From the NCBI RefSeq assembly GCF_921293095.1, contig NC_060259.1:4588001-4652000 (forward strand): a stretch of 64,000 nucleotides of DNA. Direction: 5' to 3'. Below the pieces are notes generated by a model. That model did not search any database and was not told the DNA's origin. It saw only the letters and a program-made list of their open reading frames with translations. This DNA is from Ischnura elegans. Taxonomy: Eukaryota; Arthropoda; Insecta; Odonata; Coenagrionidae. Below are positions 13,101 to 25,743 of the stretch, in pieces. Numbering within the stretch: position 1 is the first letter of the stretch; every line of letters begins with the position of its first letter. Position numbers and translations under genes: made by a program.

Positions 13101-16100
13101 TATAGACTCGCCGCGCTGCGCGCGCTCGTTAGGGGGCTGCGCCCCCTAAAACCTCCCCGCATCCGGCTTCGCCGGCTGCCCCCACCGGACGGCTTCGCCG
13201 TCCTATCCGCGGCGTCTCGGAACGGCTTCGCCGTTCCTCGTCAGGGGTCGGCTTCGCCGCCCAGATATCGATATAGCCCTGTAACGGAGACCCGCTAGTT
13301 CCTCGGAACGGCTTCGCCGTTCATCGTGGGAGGGCGGCTTCGCCACCCAAGGGTTACCCGAGTCCCCCCGAGGTGTCGACTCCTGGGAACGGCATCGCCC
13401 TTCGGCTTCGCCGTCCTATCCGCGGCGTCTCGGAACGGCTTCGCCGTTCCTCGTCAGGGGTCGGCTTCGCCGCCCAGATATCGATATAGCCCTGTGACGG
13501 AGACCCGCTAGTTCCTCGGAACGGCTTCGCCGTTCATCGTGAGAGTGCGGCTTCGCCATCCAAGGGTTACCCGAGTCCCCCCGAGGTGTCGACTCCTGGG
13601 AACGGCATCGCCCTTCTTCGTGGTGGGGCGGCTTCGCCGCCCAAGGTTTACCTGGGTCCCCGCGAGCCAACGACTTCTCGGAACGGCTTCGCCGTTCCTC
13701 GCCCGTGGTCGGCTTCGCCGCCCAAAGTTTACCTGTGTCCCCCCGAGCCGTAGCCACCTCGGAACGGCTTCGCCGTTCCTCGCCTGTGGGAGGCTTCGCC
13801 GCCTGAGTGTTATCGGCGACCCGCATCCGGCTTCGCCGGCTGCCACCAACGGACGGCTTCGCCGTCTCACCCCCGACGTCTCGGAACGGCTTCGCCGTTC
13901 CTCGTCAGGGGTCGGCTTCGCCGCCCAGATATCGAGGTAGCCCTGTGACGGAGACCCGCTAATTCCTAGGAACGGCTTCGCCGTTCATCGTAGGAGGGCG
14001 GCTTCGCCGCACAAGTGTTGCCCGAGTCCCCCCGAGGCGTCGGCTCCTGGGAACGGCATCGCCCTTCCTCGTGATGGGGCGGCTTCGCCGCCCAAGGTTT
14101 ACCTGGGTCCCCCCGCGCCATCGACTTCTCGGAACGGCTGCGCCGTTCCTCGCCTGTGGGCGGTATCACCGCCCAAGGGTTATCTCGTCGTAATGGGGCG
14201 GATTCGCCTCCCAAGGTTTACCTATTTCCCCGAGCCATCTCCTCCTCGGAACGGGGTCGCTGTTCCTCGCGTGAGGGCGGCTTCGCCGCCCAGGGGTTAT
14301 CGGCGCCCCCCTCGTAAGCTTCCTCGTAATGGGGCGGGTTCGCCGCCCAGGGTTTACCCCTGTTCCCCCGAGGCGTCAAATCCTGGGAACGGCGTCGCCC
14401 ATCCGCGTGATAGGGCGGCTTCGCCGCCCAAGGTTTACTGTTTCCCCCCGAGCCGTCGACTCCTCGGAACGGCATCGCCGTTCCTCGTCTGTGGGCGGCA
14501 TCGCCGCCCAAGGGTTATCGGCGCCCTCCCCCCGTAACCTTCCTGGTGATGGGGCGCCTTCGCCGCCCAAGGTTTACCCGTGTCACCCCGAGGCGTCGAA
14601 TCCTGGGAACGGCATCGCCCTTCCGCGTGATGGGGCGGCTTTGCCGCCCAAGGTTTACTGTGTCCAACCGAACCGTCGACTCCTCGGAACGGCTTCGCCG
14701 TTCCTAGTCTTTGGGCGGCTTCGCCGCCCAAGCGTTATCGGCGCCCTCCCCCCTCGTAAGACACGCTTTCGGCTGCTCCACGTGTTGGAGCGGATTTTCC
14801 GCCCCAGGGTTCTCGGAGGTTTTCCGCGCATCTGACTCCTTGGAATGTCTCCGTCGTTCCTGGGGCGGGGTCAGCTTTGCCGCCAGGGTTTTCACTCCTC
14901 ACAGAGCAATGCGTACTACCAGCCTTCCCCTATCGTTTACAAAGGCTGCCGTGGGATAATGTGGCTGAATGTAGACGCATGCTAGCCGTGATTGTGGCAT
15001 TTTAGCTTATGACGATGTTTTTAAGGGGGTCCGGGGGGTTTCCAGGGTTTTTTTATGAATATACTGACAACGGTCGCAATCATCCAAATAAATTCCTTAG
15101 CGATGAGTCATAGGAGAAGGGAATTACTGGTAAAATATGCTAAAACACCGAAGAACATGCTATTCACAGAAAAAAATAATTTTTTCCCTGGTCTTCTTGG
15201 AAGCCACGTGAAATATCGAGGCGTTTTCTTGCATAAAATGTCTTTGTCTACCTACAGTAAAAATTCCAGCGAACTTACTGTAGGGGAATAATGAATTCTC
15301 CCGTATTACTCACATTTAGATTACCAATTCTGTGTTCTCCACATAGCGGTGCATAGGCGCTGTAATAAGGCATAACTATTGTGAATTTCGTAGCCGTACC
15401 TTATGGGGAAGTGTTTAAAAAAAATCGGTTTTAGGTGTCCTTGTCCTGGAACCCCTTTTTTACTCTACTATTTTGTTAAGAAATGTACATTTAAAAATTT
15501 GAAGTTTTATTGCGGGTGTGTAATTGGGGCAGGATAATTGAACATGACGGGTGAATTTAGCCGACACAATTCCCATTCGGAATCAATAAAAACGATACAA
15601 CTGGGATGAATGGTACACGAAATATACGACTTATTAAGTAATTTTTATTTTTTTGGGGGGGTCACAGGGGGTTTTCGGGGGACATAAAGTGCTTGTTCTG
15701 TAAAACGCGGCATTGTTAACCTTGGATAAAAATTTCGGCTCTGCAGCTGTAGTGTAAGCATGTTTTTTCGACGGTGTCACCCGTTAAAATTAATTATTCT
15801 CCGTTCTCCTGATAGCGGCGCGTAGGGGCACGAGAAAGACGTCAATCACCTGAATTTGGTGTCCGTACCACGTCGGGAAGTGGTAAAAAAAAATTCGGAA
15901 AAATTTAAAATCGTGTGTTGAGGGAATGCAAACTTCACGGCGGATGTGTTGTAAGTTACCAAACGTTGTAGGAGTCGCAAATTCAATGAAAATACATAAT
16001 CGTTAATTACTCGAAGTTTGATTAACATGTGGATATCAAAGGATAGCCAAAAAATTAAGAAAAAAATCTAGTATCTTGCATGAAATTGAATTGGTCCTAC

Positions 16101-16692
16101 GATTATTGCAAATAGGTCAAAAAAATTCCCAAAGTGAGCCCATAAGAAAAGCATTGGAAATTTTAAATTGTTAAAAAAAATACTTTTAAACAAAAATTTG
16201 CAAAGGCAACCACACCAAAAAATCAACCAAAAAATCTAGTATCTCATAAGTTAAGGACTTATTCCTACAACGATTAAAAGTTGGTTTTTAAAAAATCCAA
16301 AGATAGGCCCATAAGAAAAGCATTGGAAATTTAAAAAAATTATAAAAAATACTTATAAACAAAATATGGCAAAATGTTTCACATCAAAAAATCGGCCAAA
16401 AAATCTTGTTTCCGTCAGTGACATTTCATGTTCCCGTGACATTTTTAAGTAGGAGAAAAATGGAATATGTTTTAGTCCCATAAGGCTCCAATGTTAATTC
16501 GGATCGATATATCTCGAAAATCGATCGACTTTTTCGAGTTTTCGGACTTTTCCCCCCGATGAATATGTTTTCTCAACGACCTGTAAAAATTTCGTCTTCC
16601 CAGCACGACCGGAAGTGGTCGGGAATTTGTATACGTGAATGAGTGAGTGAATCAGTGAGTGTGCTATCTGTCACACATCGGGTTGTATATAT
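13101..16692 (+). repeat. 3592-bp composite unit, copy A
   Basis: A complete unit in order: hairpin array (about 13101-14960), tail (14961-15475), AT-rich module (15476-16692). The next unit repeats it at an exact offset of 3592 bp: GACTCGCCGCGCTGCG starts at 13105 and 16697. Internally the array has a shortened first block (13326-13511). Confidence 0.85.
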
Positions 16693-19600
16693 TATAGACT
16701 CGCCGCGCTGCGCGCGCTCGTTAGGGGGCTGCGCCCCCTAAAACCTCCCCGCATCCGGCTTCGCCGGCTGCCCCCACCGGACGGCTTCGCCGTCCTATCC
16801 GCGGCGTCTCGGAACGGCTTCGCCGTTCCTCGTCAGGGGTCGGCTTCGCCGCCCAGATATCGATATAGCCCTGTAACGGAGACCCGCTAGTTCCTCGGAA
16901 CGGCTTCGCCGTTCATCGTGGGAGGGCGGCTTCGCCACCCAAGGGTTACCCGAGTCCCCCCGAGGTGTCGACTCCTGGGAACGGCATCGCCCTTCGGCTT
17001 CGCCGTCCTATCCGCGGCGTCTCGGAACGGCTTCGCCGTTCCTCGTCAGGGGTCGGCTTCGCCGCCCAGATATCGATATAGCCCTGTGACGGAGACCCGC
17101 TAGTTCCTCGGAACGGCTTCGCCGTTCATCGTGAGAGTGCGGCTTCGCCATCCAAGGGTTACCCGAGTCCCCCCGAGGTGTCGACTCCTGGGAACGGCAT
17201 CGCCCTTCTTCGTGGTGGGGCGGCTTCGCCGCCCAAGGTTTACCTGGGTCCCCGCGAGCCAACGACTTCTCGGAACGGCTTCGCCGTTCCTCGCCCGTGG
17301 TCGGCTTCGCCGCCCAAAGTTTACCTGTGTCCCCCCGAGCCGTAGCCACCTCGGAACGGCTTCGCCGTTCCTCGCCTGTGGGAGGCTTCGCCGCCTGAGT
17401 GTTATCGGCGACCCGCATCCGGCTTCGCCGGCTGCCACCAACGGACGGCTTCGCCGTCTCACCCCCGACGTCTCGGAACGGCTTCGCCGTTCCTCGTCAG
17501 GGGTCGGCTTCGCCGCCCAGATATCGAGGTAGCCCTGTGACGGAGACCCGCTAATTCCTAGGAACGGCTTCGCCGTTCATCGTAGGAGGGCGGCTTCGCC
17601 GCACAAGTGTTGCCCGAGTCCCCCCGAGGCGTCGGCTCCTGGGAACGGCATCGCCCTTCCTCGTGATGGGGCGGCTTCGCCGCCCAAGGTTTACCTGGGT
17701 CCCCCCGCGCCATCGACTTCTCGGAACGGCTGCGCCGTTCCTCGCCTGTGGGCGGTATCACCGCCCAAGGGTTATCTCGTCGTAATGGGGCGGATTCGCC
17801 TCCCAAGGTTTACCTATTTCCCCGAGCCATCTCCTCCTCGGAACGGGGTCGCTGTTCCTCGCGTGAGGGCGGCTTCGCCGCCCAGGGGTTATCGGCGCCC
17901 CCCTCGTAAGCTTCCTCGTAATGGGGCGGGTTCGCCGCCCAGGGTTTACCCCTGTTCCCCCGAGGCGTCAAATCCTGGGAACGGCGTCGCCCATCCGCGT
18001 GATAGGGCGGCTTCGCCGCCCAAGGTTTACTGTTTCCCCCCGAGCCGTCGACTCCTCGGAACGGCATCGCCGTTCCTCGTCTGTGGGCGGCATCGCCGCC
18101 CAAGGGTTATCGGCGCCCTCCCCCCGTAACCTTCCTGGTGATGGGGCGCCTTCGCCGCCCAAGGTTTACCCGTGTCACCCCGAGGCGTCGAATCCTGGGA
18201 ACGGCATCGCCCTTCCGCGTGATGGGGCGGCTTTGCCGCCCAAGGTTTACTGTGTCCAACCGAACCGTCGACTCCTCGGAACGGCTTCGCCGTTCCTAGT
18301 CTTTGGGCGGCTTCGCCGCCCAAGCGTTATCGGCGCCCTCCCCCCTCGTAAGACACGCTTTCGGCTGCTCCACGTGTTGGAGCGGATTTTCCGCCCCAGG
18401 GTTCTCGGAGGTTTTCCGCGCATCTGACTCCTTGGAATGTCTCCGTCGTTCCTGGGGCGGGGTCAGCTTTGCCGCCAGGGTTTTCACTCCTCACAGAGCA
18501 ATGCGTACTACCAGCCTTCCCCTATCGTTTACAAAGGCTGCCGTGGGATAATGTGGCTGAATGTAGACGCATGCTAGCCGTGATTGTGGCATTTTAGCTT
18601 ATGACGATGTTTTTAAGGGGGTCCGGGGGGTTTCCAGGGTTTTTTTATGAATATACTGACAACGGTCGCAATCATCCAAATAAATTCCTTAGCGATGAGT
18701 CATAGGAGAAGGGAATTACTGGTAAAATATGCTAAAACACCGAAGAACATGCTATTCACAGAAAAAAATAATTTTTTCCCTGGTCTTCTTGGAAGCCACG
18801 TGAAATATCGAGGCGTTTTCTTGCATAAAATGTCTTTGTCTACCTACAGTAAAAATTCCAGCGAACTTACTGTAGGGGAATAATGAATTCTCCCGTATTA
18901 CTCACATTTAGATTACCAATTCTGTGTTCTCCACATAGCGGTGCATAGGCGCTGTAATAAGGCATAACTTATGTGAATTTCGTAGCCGTACCTTATGGGG
19001 AAGTGGTTTAAAAAAATCGCTTTTAGGTGTCCATGTCCTGGAACCCCTTTTATTACTCTACTATTTTGTTAAGAAATGTACATTTAAAAATTTGAAGTTT
19101 TATTGCGGGTGTGTAATTGGGGCAGGATAATTGAACATGACGGGTGAATTTAGCCGACACAATTCCCATTCGGAATCAATAAAAACGATACAACTGGGAT
19201 GAATGGTACACGAAATATACGACTTATTAAGTAATTTTTATTTTTTTGGGGGGGTCACAGGGGGTTTTCGGGGGACATAAAGTGCTTGTTCTGTAAAACG
19301 CGGCATCGTTAACCTTGGATAAAAATTTCGGCTCTGCAGCTGTAGTGTAAGCATGTTTTTTCGACGGTGTCACCCGTTAAAATTAATTATTCTCCGTTCT
19401 CCTGATAGCGGCGCGTAGGGGCACGAGAAAGACGTCAATCACCTGAATTTGGTGTCCGTACCACGTCGAGAAGTGGTAAAAAAAAATTCGGAAAAATTTA
19501 AAATCGTGTGTTGAGGGAATGCAAACTTCACGGCGGATGTGTTGTAAGTTACCAAACGTTGTAGGAGTCGCAAATTCAATGAAAATACATAATCGTTAAT

Positions 19601-20284
19601 TACTCGAAGTTTGATTAACATGTGGATATCAAAGGATAGCCAAAAAATTAAGAAAAAAATCTAGTATCTTGCATGAAATTGAATTGGTCCTACGATTATT
19701 GCAAATAGGTCAAAAAAATTCCCAAAGTGAGCCCATAAGAAAAGCATTGGAAATTTTAAATTGTTAAAAAAAATACTTTTAAACAAAAAATTGCAAAGGC
19801 AACCACACCAAAAAATCAACCAAAAAATCTAGTATCTCATAAGTTAAGGACTTATTCCTACAACGATTAAAAGTTGGTTTTTAAAAAATCCAAAGATAGG
19901 CCCATAAGAAAAGCATTGGAAATTTAAAAAAATTATAAAAAATACTTATAAACAAAATATGGCAAAATGTTTCACATCAAAAAATCGGCCAAAAAATCTA
20001 GTTTCCGTCAGTGACATTTCATGTTCCCGTGACATTTTTAAGTAGGCAAAAAATGGAATATGTTTTAGTCCCATAAGGCTCCAATGTTAATTCGGATCGA
20101 TATATCTCGAAAATCGATCGACTTTTTCGAGTTTTCGGACTTTTCCCCCCGATGAATATGTTTTCTCAACGACCTGTAAAAATTTCGTCTTCCCAGCACG
20201 ACCGGAAGTGGTCGGGAATTTGTATACGTGAATGAGTGAGTGAATCAGTGAGTGTGCTATCTGTCACACATCGGTTTGTATATA
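16693..20284 (+). repeat. 3592-bp composite unit, copy B
   Basis: This is a head-to-tail duplicate of 13101-16692. Differences are few and cluster in the distal tail and AT-rich module, for example near 18968-19060 and 19316. Copy B's distal end resembles the diverged unit that follows, as expected if unequal crossing-over made the duplication. Confidence 0.85.
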
Positions 20285-22545
20285 TTCCGTTCCTCGTCTG
20301 TGGGCGGCATCACCGCCCAAGGGTTATCGGCGCCCTCCCCCGTAAGCTTCCTCGTGATGGGGCGGCTTCGCCACCCAAGGTTTACTGTGTCCCCCCGAGC
20401 CATCGACTCCTCGGAACGGCTTTGCCGTTCCTTGCCTGTAAGCGGCTACGCCGCCAAAGGGTTATCGGCGCCCTCCCCTAGTAAGCTTCCTCGTGATGGG
20501 GTGGCTTCGCCACCCTACGTTTACCCGCGTCCCCACGGGACGTCGACTCCTCGGAACGGCTTCGCCTTTCCTTGCCTGTGAGCGGCTTCGCCGCCCAAGG
20601 GTTATCGGCGCCCTCCCCCCTCGTAAGACACCCATTCGGCTGCTCCACATGTTGGAGCGGATTTTCCGCCCGAGGGTTCTCGGAGGTTTTCCGCGCCTCC
20701 GACTCCTCGGAGTGGCTCCGTCGTTCCTGGGGCGGGGGCAGCTTCGCCGCCAGGGTATTCACTCCTCACAGAGCAATGCGTACTACCAGCTATCCCCCAT
20801 CGTTTGCAAAGGCTGCCGGGGGATAATGTGGCAGAATGTAGACGCATGCTAGCCGTGATCGGGGCATTTTAGCTTATGACGATGTTTTGAAGGCGGTATG
20901 GGGGGTTTACAGGGGTGTTATGGAGTGTACTGACAACAATCGAAATAAATTCCTTAGCGATGAGTCATAGGAGAAAGGAATTACTGCTGAAATATGCGAA
21001 AACACCAAAGAACATGCTATTTACAAAAAAAATAATTTTTTCCCTGGTCTTCTAGGAAGCCACGTGAAATTTAGAGTGGTTTTCTTGCATAAAAGGTCTT
21101 TGTCTGCCTACAGTAAAAATTCCAGCGATCTAGATGTAGGGGAACAATGAATTTTTCCGTATTACTCACATTTAGATTACCAATTCTGTGTTCTCCACAT
21201 AGCGGTGCATAGGCGCTGTAATAAGGCATAACTTATGTGAATTTCGTAGCCGTACCTTATGGGGAAGTGGTTTAAAAAAATCGCTTTTAGGTGTCCATGT
21301 CCTGGAACCCCTTTTATTACTCTACTATTTTGTTAAGAAATGTACATTAAAAAATTTGAAGTTTTATTGCGGGTGTGTAATTGGGACAGGATAATTGAAA
21401 ATGACGGGTAAATATAGCCGACACAATTCCCATTCGGAATCAATAAAAACGATACAATTCGGATGAATGGTACACGAAATATAAGACTTATTAAGTAATT
21501 TTTATATTTTTGGGGGGGTCAAAGGGGGTTTTCGGGGGACCTAAAGTGCTTGTTCTGTATAACGCGGCATCGTTTACCTTGGATAAAAATTTCGGCTCTG
21601 TAGCTGTAGTGTAAGCATGCTTTTTCGACGGTGTCACCCGTTAAAATTAAATATTCTGCGTTCTCCTGGTTGCGGCAGGTAGGGGCACGAGAAAGACGTC
21701 ACTCACCTGAATTTGGTGTCCATATCACGTCGGGAAGTGGCAAAGAAAAATTCCGAAAATTTTTAAATCGTGTGTTGAGGGAATGCAAACTTCACGGCGG
21801 ATGTGTTGTAAGTTACCAAACGTTGTAGGAGTCGCAAATTCAATGGAAATAAATAATCGTTAATTACTCGTAATTCGTTCGTCTTATGGATACATAAAGA
21901 TAACCAAAAAATTTAGAAAAAAATCTAGTATCTTGTATTTGAAGTAATTTGTCCTACGATTATTGCAAATAGGTGAAAAAAATTGCGAAATTCGGTCCAT
22001 AAGAAAAGCATTGGAAATTTTAAATTGTTAAAAAAAATACTTTTAATCAAAATATTGCAAAGGCGACCACATCAAAAAATCAACCAAAAAATCTTGTATC
22101 TCATACGTTAAGGACTTATTGCTACAATGATTTTAAATTGGCTTTAAAAAAATCCAAAGATAGGCCCATAAGAAAAGCATTGGAAATTTAAAAAAAATAT
22201 AAAAAATACTTACAAACAAAGTATGGCAACATGTTGCACATCAAAAAACCGGCCAAAAAATCTAGTTTCCGTCAGCGAAATTTCATGTTCCAGTGACGTA
22301 TACAAGTAGGCCATAAATGGAAAAAGTTTTAGTCCCATAAGGCTCCAATGTTAATTCGGATCGATATAACTCGAAAACCGATCGACTTTTTCGAGTTTTC
22401 GGACTTTTCCTCCGGATGAATATTTTTTCTCCACGACCTGTAAAAATTTCGTCTTCCCAGCACGTCCGGAAGTGGTCGGGAATTTGTATACGTGAATGAG
22501 TGATAAGTGAGGTATCTGTCACACATCGGGTTGTATATAATATAG
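20285..22545 (+). repeat. Diverged, shortened composite unit
   Basis: A short hairpin array (20285-20830) is followed by tail (20831-21340) and AT-rich module (21341-22545). Point differences from the other units are common throughout. The array here is only about 0.5 kb and includes stems with changed bases, such as GGCGGC-ATC-ACCGCC at about 20303. This looks like an older member of the family. It abuts the foldback-like element that starts at about 22546. Confidence 0.8.
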
Positions 22546-23614
22546 ATTATATTTTACGAATTCAAACTGTAAGTCTCTAAAAGTGAATGGGGAGTCTGGC
22601 GCATGACGTCACAGCGTCATCTACCTTTAATATCTTCCACATTTGAATAGATAAATTTTTGCTCTAAACGGCATAGCTGTCAACATTTTATTATCCTTCG
22701 AATGCAACCATCAAATTTCCTAATACTCATTCAGGGTCCAAAGTAAGGACACCAGGGTATCCAATTTGAAGAGTAGGCGTTTTGTTAGTTATTACAGAAA
22801 ATGTTCCTCCTTTATCGTAATATAGGAATCACTAATTTTATTTTACGAATTCAAACTGTAAGTCTGTAAAAGTGAATGGGGGGTCTTGCGCATGACGTCA
22901 CAGCGTCATCTACCTTTAATATCTTCCACATTTGAATAGATAAATTTTTGCTCTGAACGGCATAGCTGTCAACATTTTATTATCCTTCGAATGCAACCAT
23001 CAAACTATCTTAGACTTATTCAGGGTCCAAAGTTAGGACACCAGGGTATCTCATTTGAAGAGTAGGCGTTTTGTCACTTATTACAGAAAATGTTCCTCCT
23101 TTGTCGTAATATACGAATCACTGATTATTTTTACGTATTCAACCGGTAAGCCTCCAAAGCTGCATGCCAAAGCTGGCACATGACGTCACAGCAGCATCTA
23201 ACTTTAATATCTTCCACATTTCAATACATAAATGTATGATTTATACGGCATAGCTCTTAGCATTTTATTATCTCTCAGATGAAACAATTAAATTTCCTCA
23301 GACCCTTGAGGCTCCATTGCCAGGGTGCAAGGGTACCCCTATTTCATGATATATTGTTTTGACGTCTATTACAGAAAATGTTCATCCTTAAAGCTAATAA
23401 ACGAAACCATACTTTGTATTAACATTTCTGCTCTCTAACATTAATACTTTCTATTTTAATATTCCAAATTAGTGTTGAATTTTTCAGTTTTTAAAATCGA
23501 AAGATCATCTCCATCATTCTAATGCAACTTCTAGCATATTTAAAGGTTATTGTTCTGGGTAAATAAATTAAGAAATAAATAATACATTTTTCATTCCATT
23601 TGTAATGTGTTTTA

Positions 23615-23815
23615 TTAATATGCGTACATAAACTTTTCATCCCCGTTTAAGTTGTAAAAACATACTCCCCCTTCAGTCATCCTGAACATCCGAGGATAGT
23701 ATAGATTTCTCTCTCCCCCATCATAATTAATTAGGGTCAACAACCCCTCTCCATCCGATACTTCACCCATCCTCCAACTCTTACTTCTTGAGGAAGGTGA
23801 ACACCTCCAGTACAT
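23615..23815 (-). pseudogene. Decayed copy of the small conserved (possibly OB-fold-like) protein
   Basis: The 66-codon frame starts MYWRCSPSS and ends in the block GGERNLYYPRMF...NLNGDEKF. That block resembles the C-terminal half of the small proteins encoded at 38100-38396 (ERGRIFLPRRYR...) and 57414-57671 (ERRIFLPSFLK...). The conserved N-terminal part with the TKYG/TKFG motif is missing, so this is probably a 3' exon or remnant. The mirror copy at 49393-49641 has one extra T just after GDEKF and therefore a different C-terminus. Function is unknown; homology is inferred from a short pattern. Confidence 0.4.
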
Positions 23816-24702
23816 CTTGTAGTCTTCTCCTTAATAATCACTGCCAGAATAAATGGATAGAAAAAATATCAGATATTTGATAAATTAGATACATTATCAT
23901 ATATTCCACAACGAAAAAGAAATAAACCCTTTTAAATGAGTAGGAAAAGCTTGCCGTGTTGGTGAGGGTATGGGGTGGCGGTCGTGTAAGAGGTGGCGGT
24001 CGTGGTAGTAGGGGGTGATTCCCATCCTCCCATAACAAAAGGAAGCGAATAAATTAACATCATAATGAACAATGATATTTAAGAACTCCGATTCTTTCCT
24101 CCATGATCTGTTATATATTTTTGAAGAAGCAGATCTCATTAATTATTTCATTGATTATTATAGCAATAAATTATACTTTTCTTCCTCCCAACTCGTGAAA
24201 TTCCGTATATTTCACTCATAATCAACTTAAAGTTGAATTCAACGTTTGCAACACTCATAAATAACACTTGACATTTTTTCCATTTCCTTTCATTTCTTAT
24301 TTCTGCAACTTTTTCTAGTGAGATTGAGGGCTAGGAGGTATCACTGGGGTCATGACTCCGTAACTATCTATGCAGTTATGCCTTTAATTGTTGAAATACA
24401 AGTGTCCTCCATATAAGATGAGTATTATTTTTATTTATTAGACGAACCATCACTTCACAATATTACGTCAAACTCGGGTGCTTATACTTATGACGTGGGA
24501 AGTCAATGAAGATGACAAATATGCGTCGAAAAGTCGGAAAAGATGTTAAAAAATTGACAACACCTCAAAATAAAACAGAAACATTACTAATAACTAGAGA
24601 TACGTGTAAATAGCACTTTCATTTTAATTTTATAGCACCTTCAATTATAGTTTATAGCATTGAGTAGAGTCTATATTTTTCTTTTTTCATTTTACATTAC
24701 CA

Positions 24703-24708
24703 GTAGAT
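24703..24708 (+). repeat. Polinton target-site duplication, left (GTAGAT)
   Basis: GTAGAT at 24703-24708 is repeated at 44514-44519, immediately outside both ends of the Polinton. The uninterrupted site in the other foldback arm (48499-48504, reverse strand) has it once. A 6-bp duplication is the known hallmark of Polinton integration. Confidence 0.9.
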
Positions 24709-25137
24709 AGAAGTAGGATTTTGAGGGGTCTGGAGCACCCAGCGCCATTTTTAATTGCTCCCCCATCTTTAATTATGCTCCGCCATCTTTAATTACTACG
24801 TCACTTCCGGTCACGTGACTCGAAAATCGACTTTTACTTGTTTTTCGATCGTCATTTGTTCCCCTTTCGTCTTCTTTATCGTTATTCACTTATTTTCGCT
24901 CATCATTTGCTATATCTGACGTAATTTACCATTACGATTCTCATTTGTTTTCTCCTTCGTCGTTTGTTTTCCCAATATCGAAGGATTTTCGATCGTCATT
25001 TTTTTCCCAGGATGCTTCCCCTCAAACCCCGCCACCCTCCCCATCCCCTCCCCTTATCCGCTGGAGGTTCTGGGTTCGATAGGAAAGAGTTCGACAAATG
25101 AAAGAGAAAGAGGTGGTAGATAATTTTTTTATTTCAT
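24709..25137 (+). repeat. Polinton left terminal inverted repeat
   Basis: This matches the reverse complement of about 44083-44513 with scattered mismatches. Recognisable stretches are AATTTACCATTACGATTCTC and the C-rich CCCCGCCACCCTCCCCATCC. The match ends near GAGGTGGTAGAT (about 25110-25122). The two repeats are not identical, so some time has passed since integration. No gene lies inside. Confidence 0.9.
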
Positions 25138-25170
25138 ATATGCATTAATACAAAATTAACACTTCATAAA

Positions 25171-25743
25171 TTAACAGCAATCACCGTCAAAAACTAAGTT
25201 TCTTTTAAAATTTCTCGATGTCACTACATGGTCTATGTTTGTACGCAACAGTTGATTTAGGCATTTAAAACCAACATTATCCTGGATCCATCTTCGTAGT
25301 TTTACACAATTTCTCACTGCACATGCATATTTCTCCGATTGATGAATATCAAGATTACACTCAATCTCGATTTCTTTTGGAAGTGTTTTAAGACTGGGCA
25401 CATTGAGAAACCTTTCAAGTTCTATGACCGGACGATTAATTAGTGTGGATATCACACTAGATTTTTCTAAACCTTTGGCAAAAATGTAATTATACGGCAT
25501 TGTTTCATTCTTGAGAATTTCTTTTAACAGATAATATGGTACGTTTCCCATTTTATAGTCTATTCCGTGGTGGTGATTAACAAGCCATTGATTTTCCCGA
25601 TTGTTATCCAGTATCGGGGGAATTTGAAAAACCCACGACTTTCCTTGACCGGAATCTATGTCATTGATTGCCAATTCTCGTATCACAAACAATTTTTCTT
25701 TTCCTTGAACACACGCTTGGAAGTCGACAATAACTTTGCCCAT
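25171..25743 (-). CDS. DEDDh-exonuclease-like protein (gene B)
   Basis: This encodes 190 residues if started at the ATG at 25743, chosen because the conserved region opens with MGKVIVDFQ and the second element has the same start (MGAIVEFQ). Visible landmarks in order: VDFQ (possible first catalytic Asp), RELA, HHHGI at ~65, FAKGLEK at ~95, LERFLNVPSL, and a CAVRN...LRRWI block near the end. This order recurs in a family of uncharacterised insect proteins that I believe share a 3'-5' exonuclease-like fold. Both the fold and any catalysis are inference. The upstream gene overlaps by 61 nt in another frame. The element's left terminal repeat lies just beyond the stop codon. Confidence 0.5.
   Translation of the reverse strand: MGKVIVDFQACVQGKEKLFVIRELAINDIDSGQGKSWVFQIPPILDNNRENQWLVNHHHGIDYKMGNVPYYLLKEILKNETMPYNYIFAKGLEKSSVISTLINRPVIELERFLNVPSLKTLPKEIEIECNLDIHQSEKYACAVRNCVKLRRWIQDNVGFKCLNQLLRTNIDHVVTSRNFKRNLVFDGDCC

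Larger units (their letters stand above)
22546..24708 (+). mobile_element. Foldback-like element, left arm outer segment
   Basis: This segment is the reverse complement of about 48499-50950 in the right arm. Its outer end holds nearly three ~290-bp tandem repeats: the phrase TCCACATTTGAATAGATAAA occurs at about 22637 and 22927, with a diverged third copy near 23220. The inner part includes the decayed small gene at about 23600-23830. The arm is interrupted at 24708 by the Polinton and resumes at 44514. Confidence 0.85.

Noticed and set aside
453..20830. Dozens of open frames of 60-226 codons on both strands with repeats such as GRLRRPRFT and RGDPGKPWAAKPP
   Set aside because: They lie over the hairpin arrays, occur on both strands of the same palindromes, and change with array copy number. 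Their openness follows from the GC-rich stop-free palindromes.
356..20830. Bacterial REP elements or bacterial contamination
   Set aside because: The GC-rich arrays are joined seamlessly to AT-rich modules and eukaryotic repeats and occur in several copies within the window. No bacterial gene accompanies them.
23838..24139. Small frames in the foldback arms (mirrored at 49069-49370)
   Set aside because: Two frames overlap in the same DNA, neither has a recognisable motif, and both repeat only through the palindrome.
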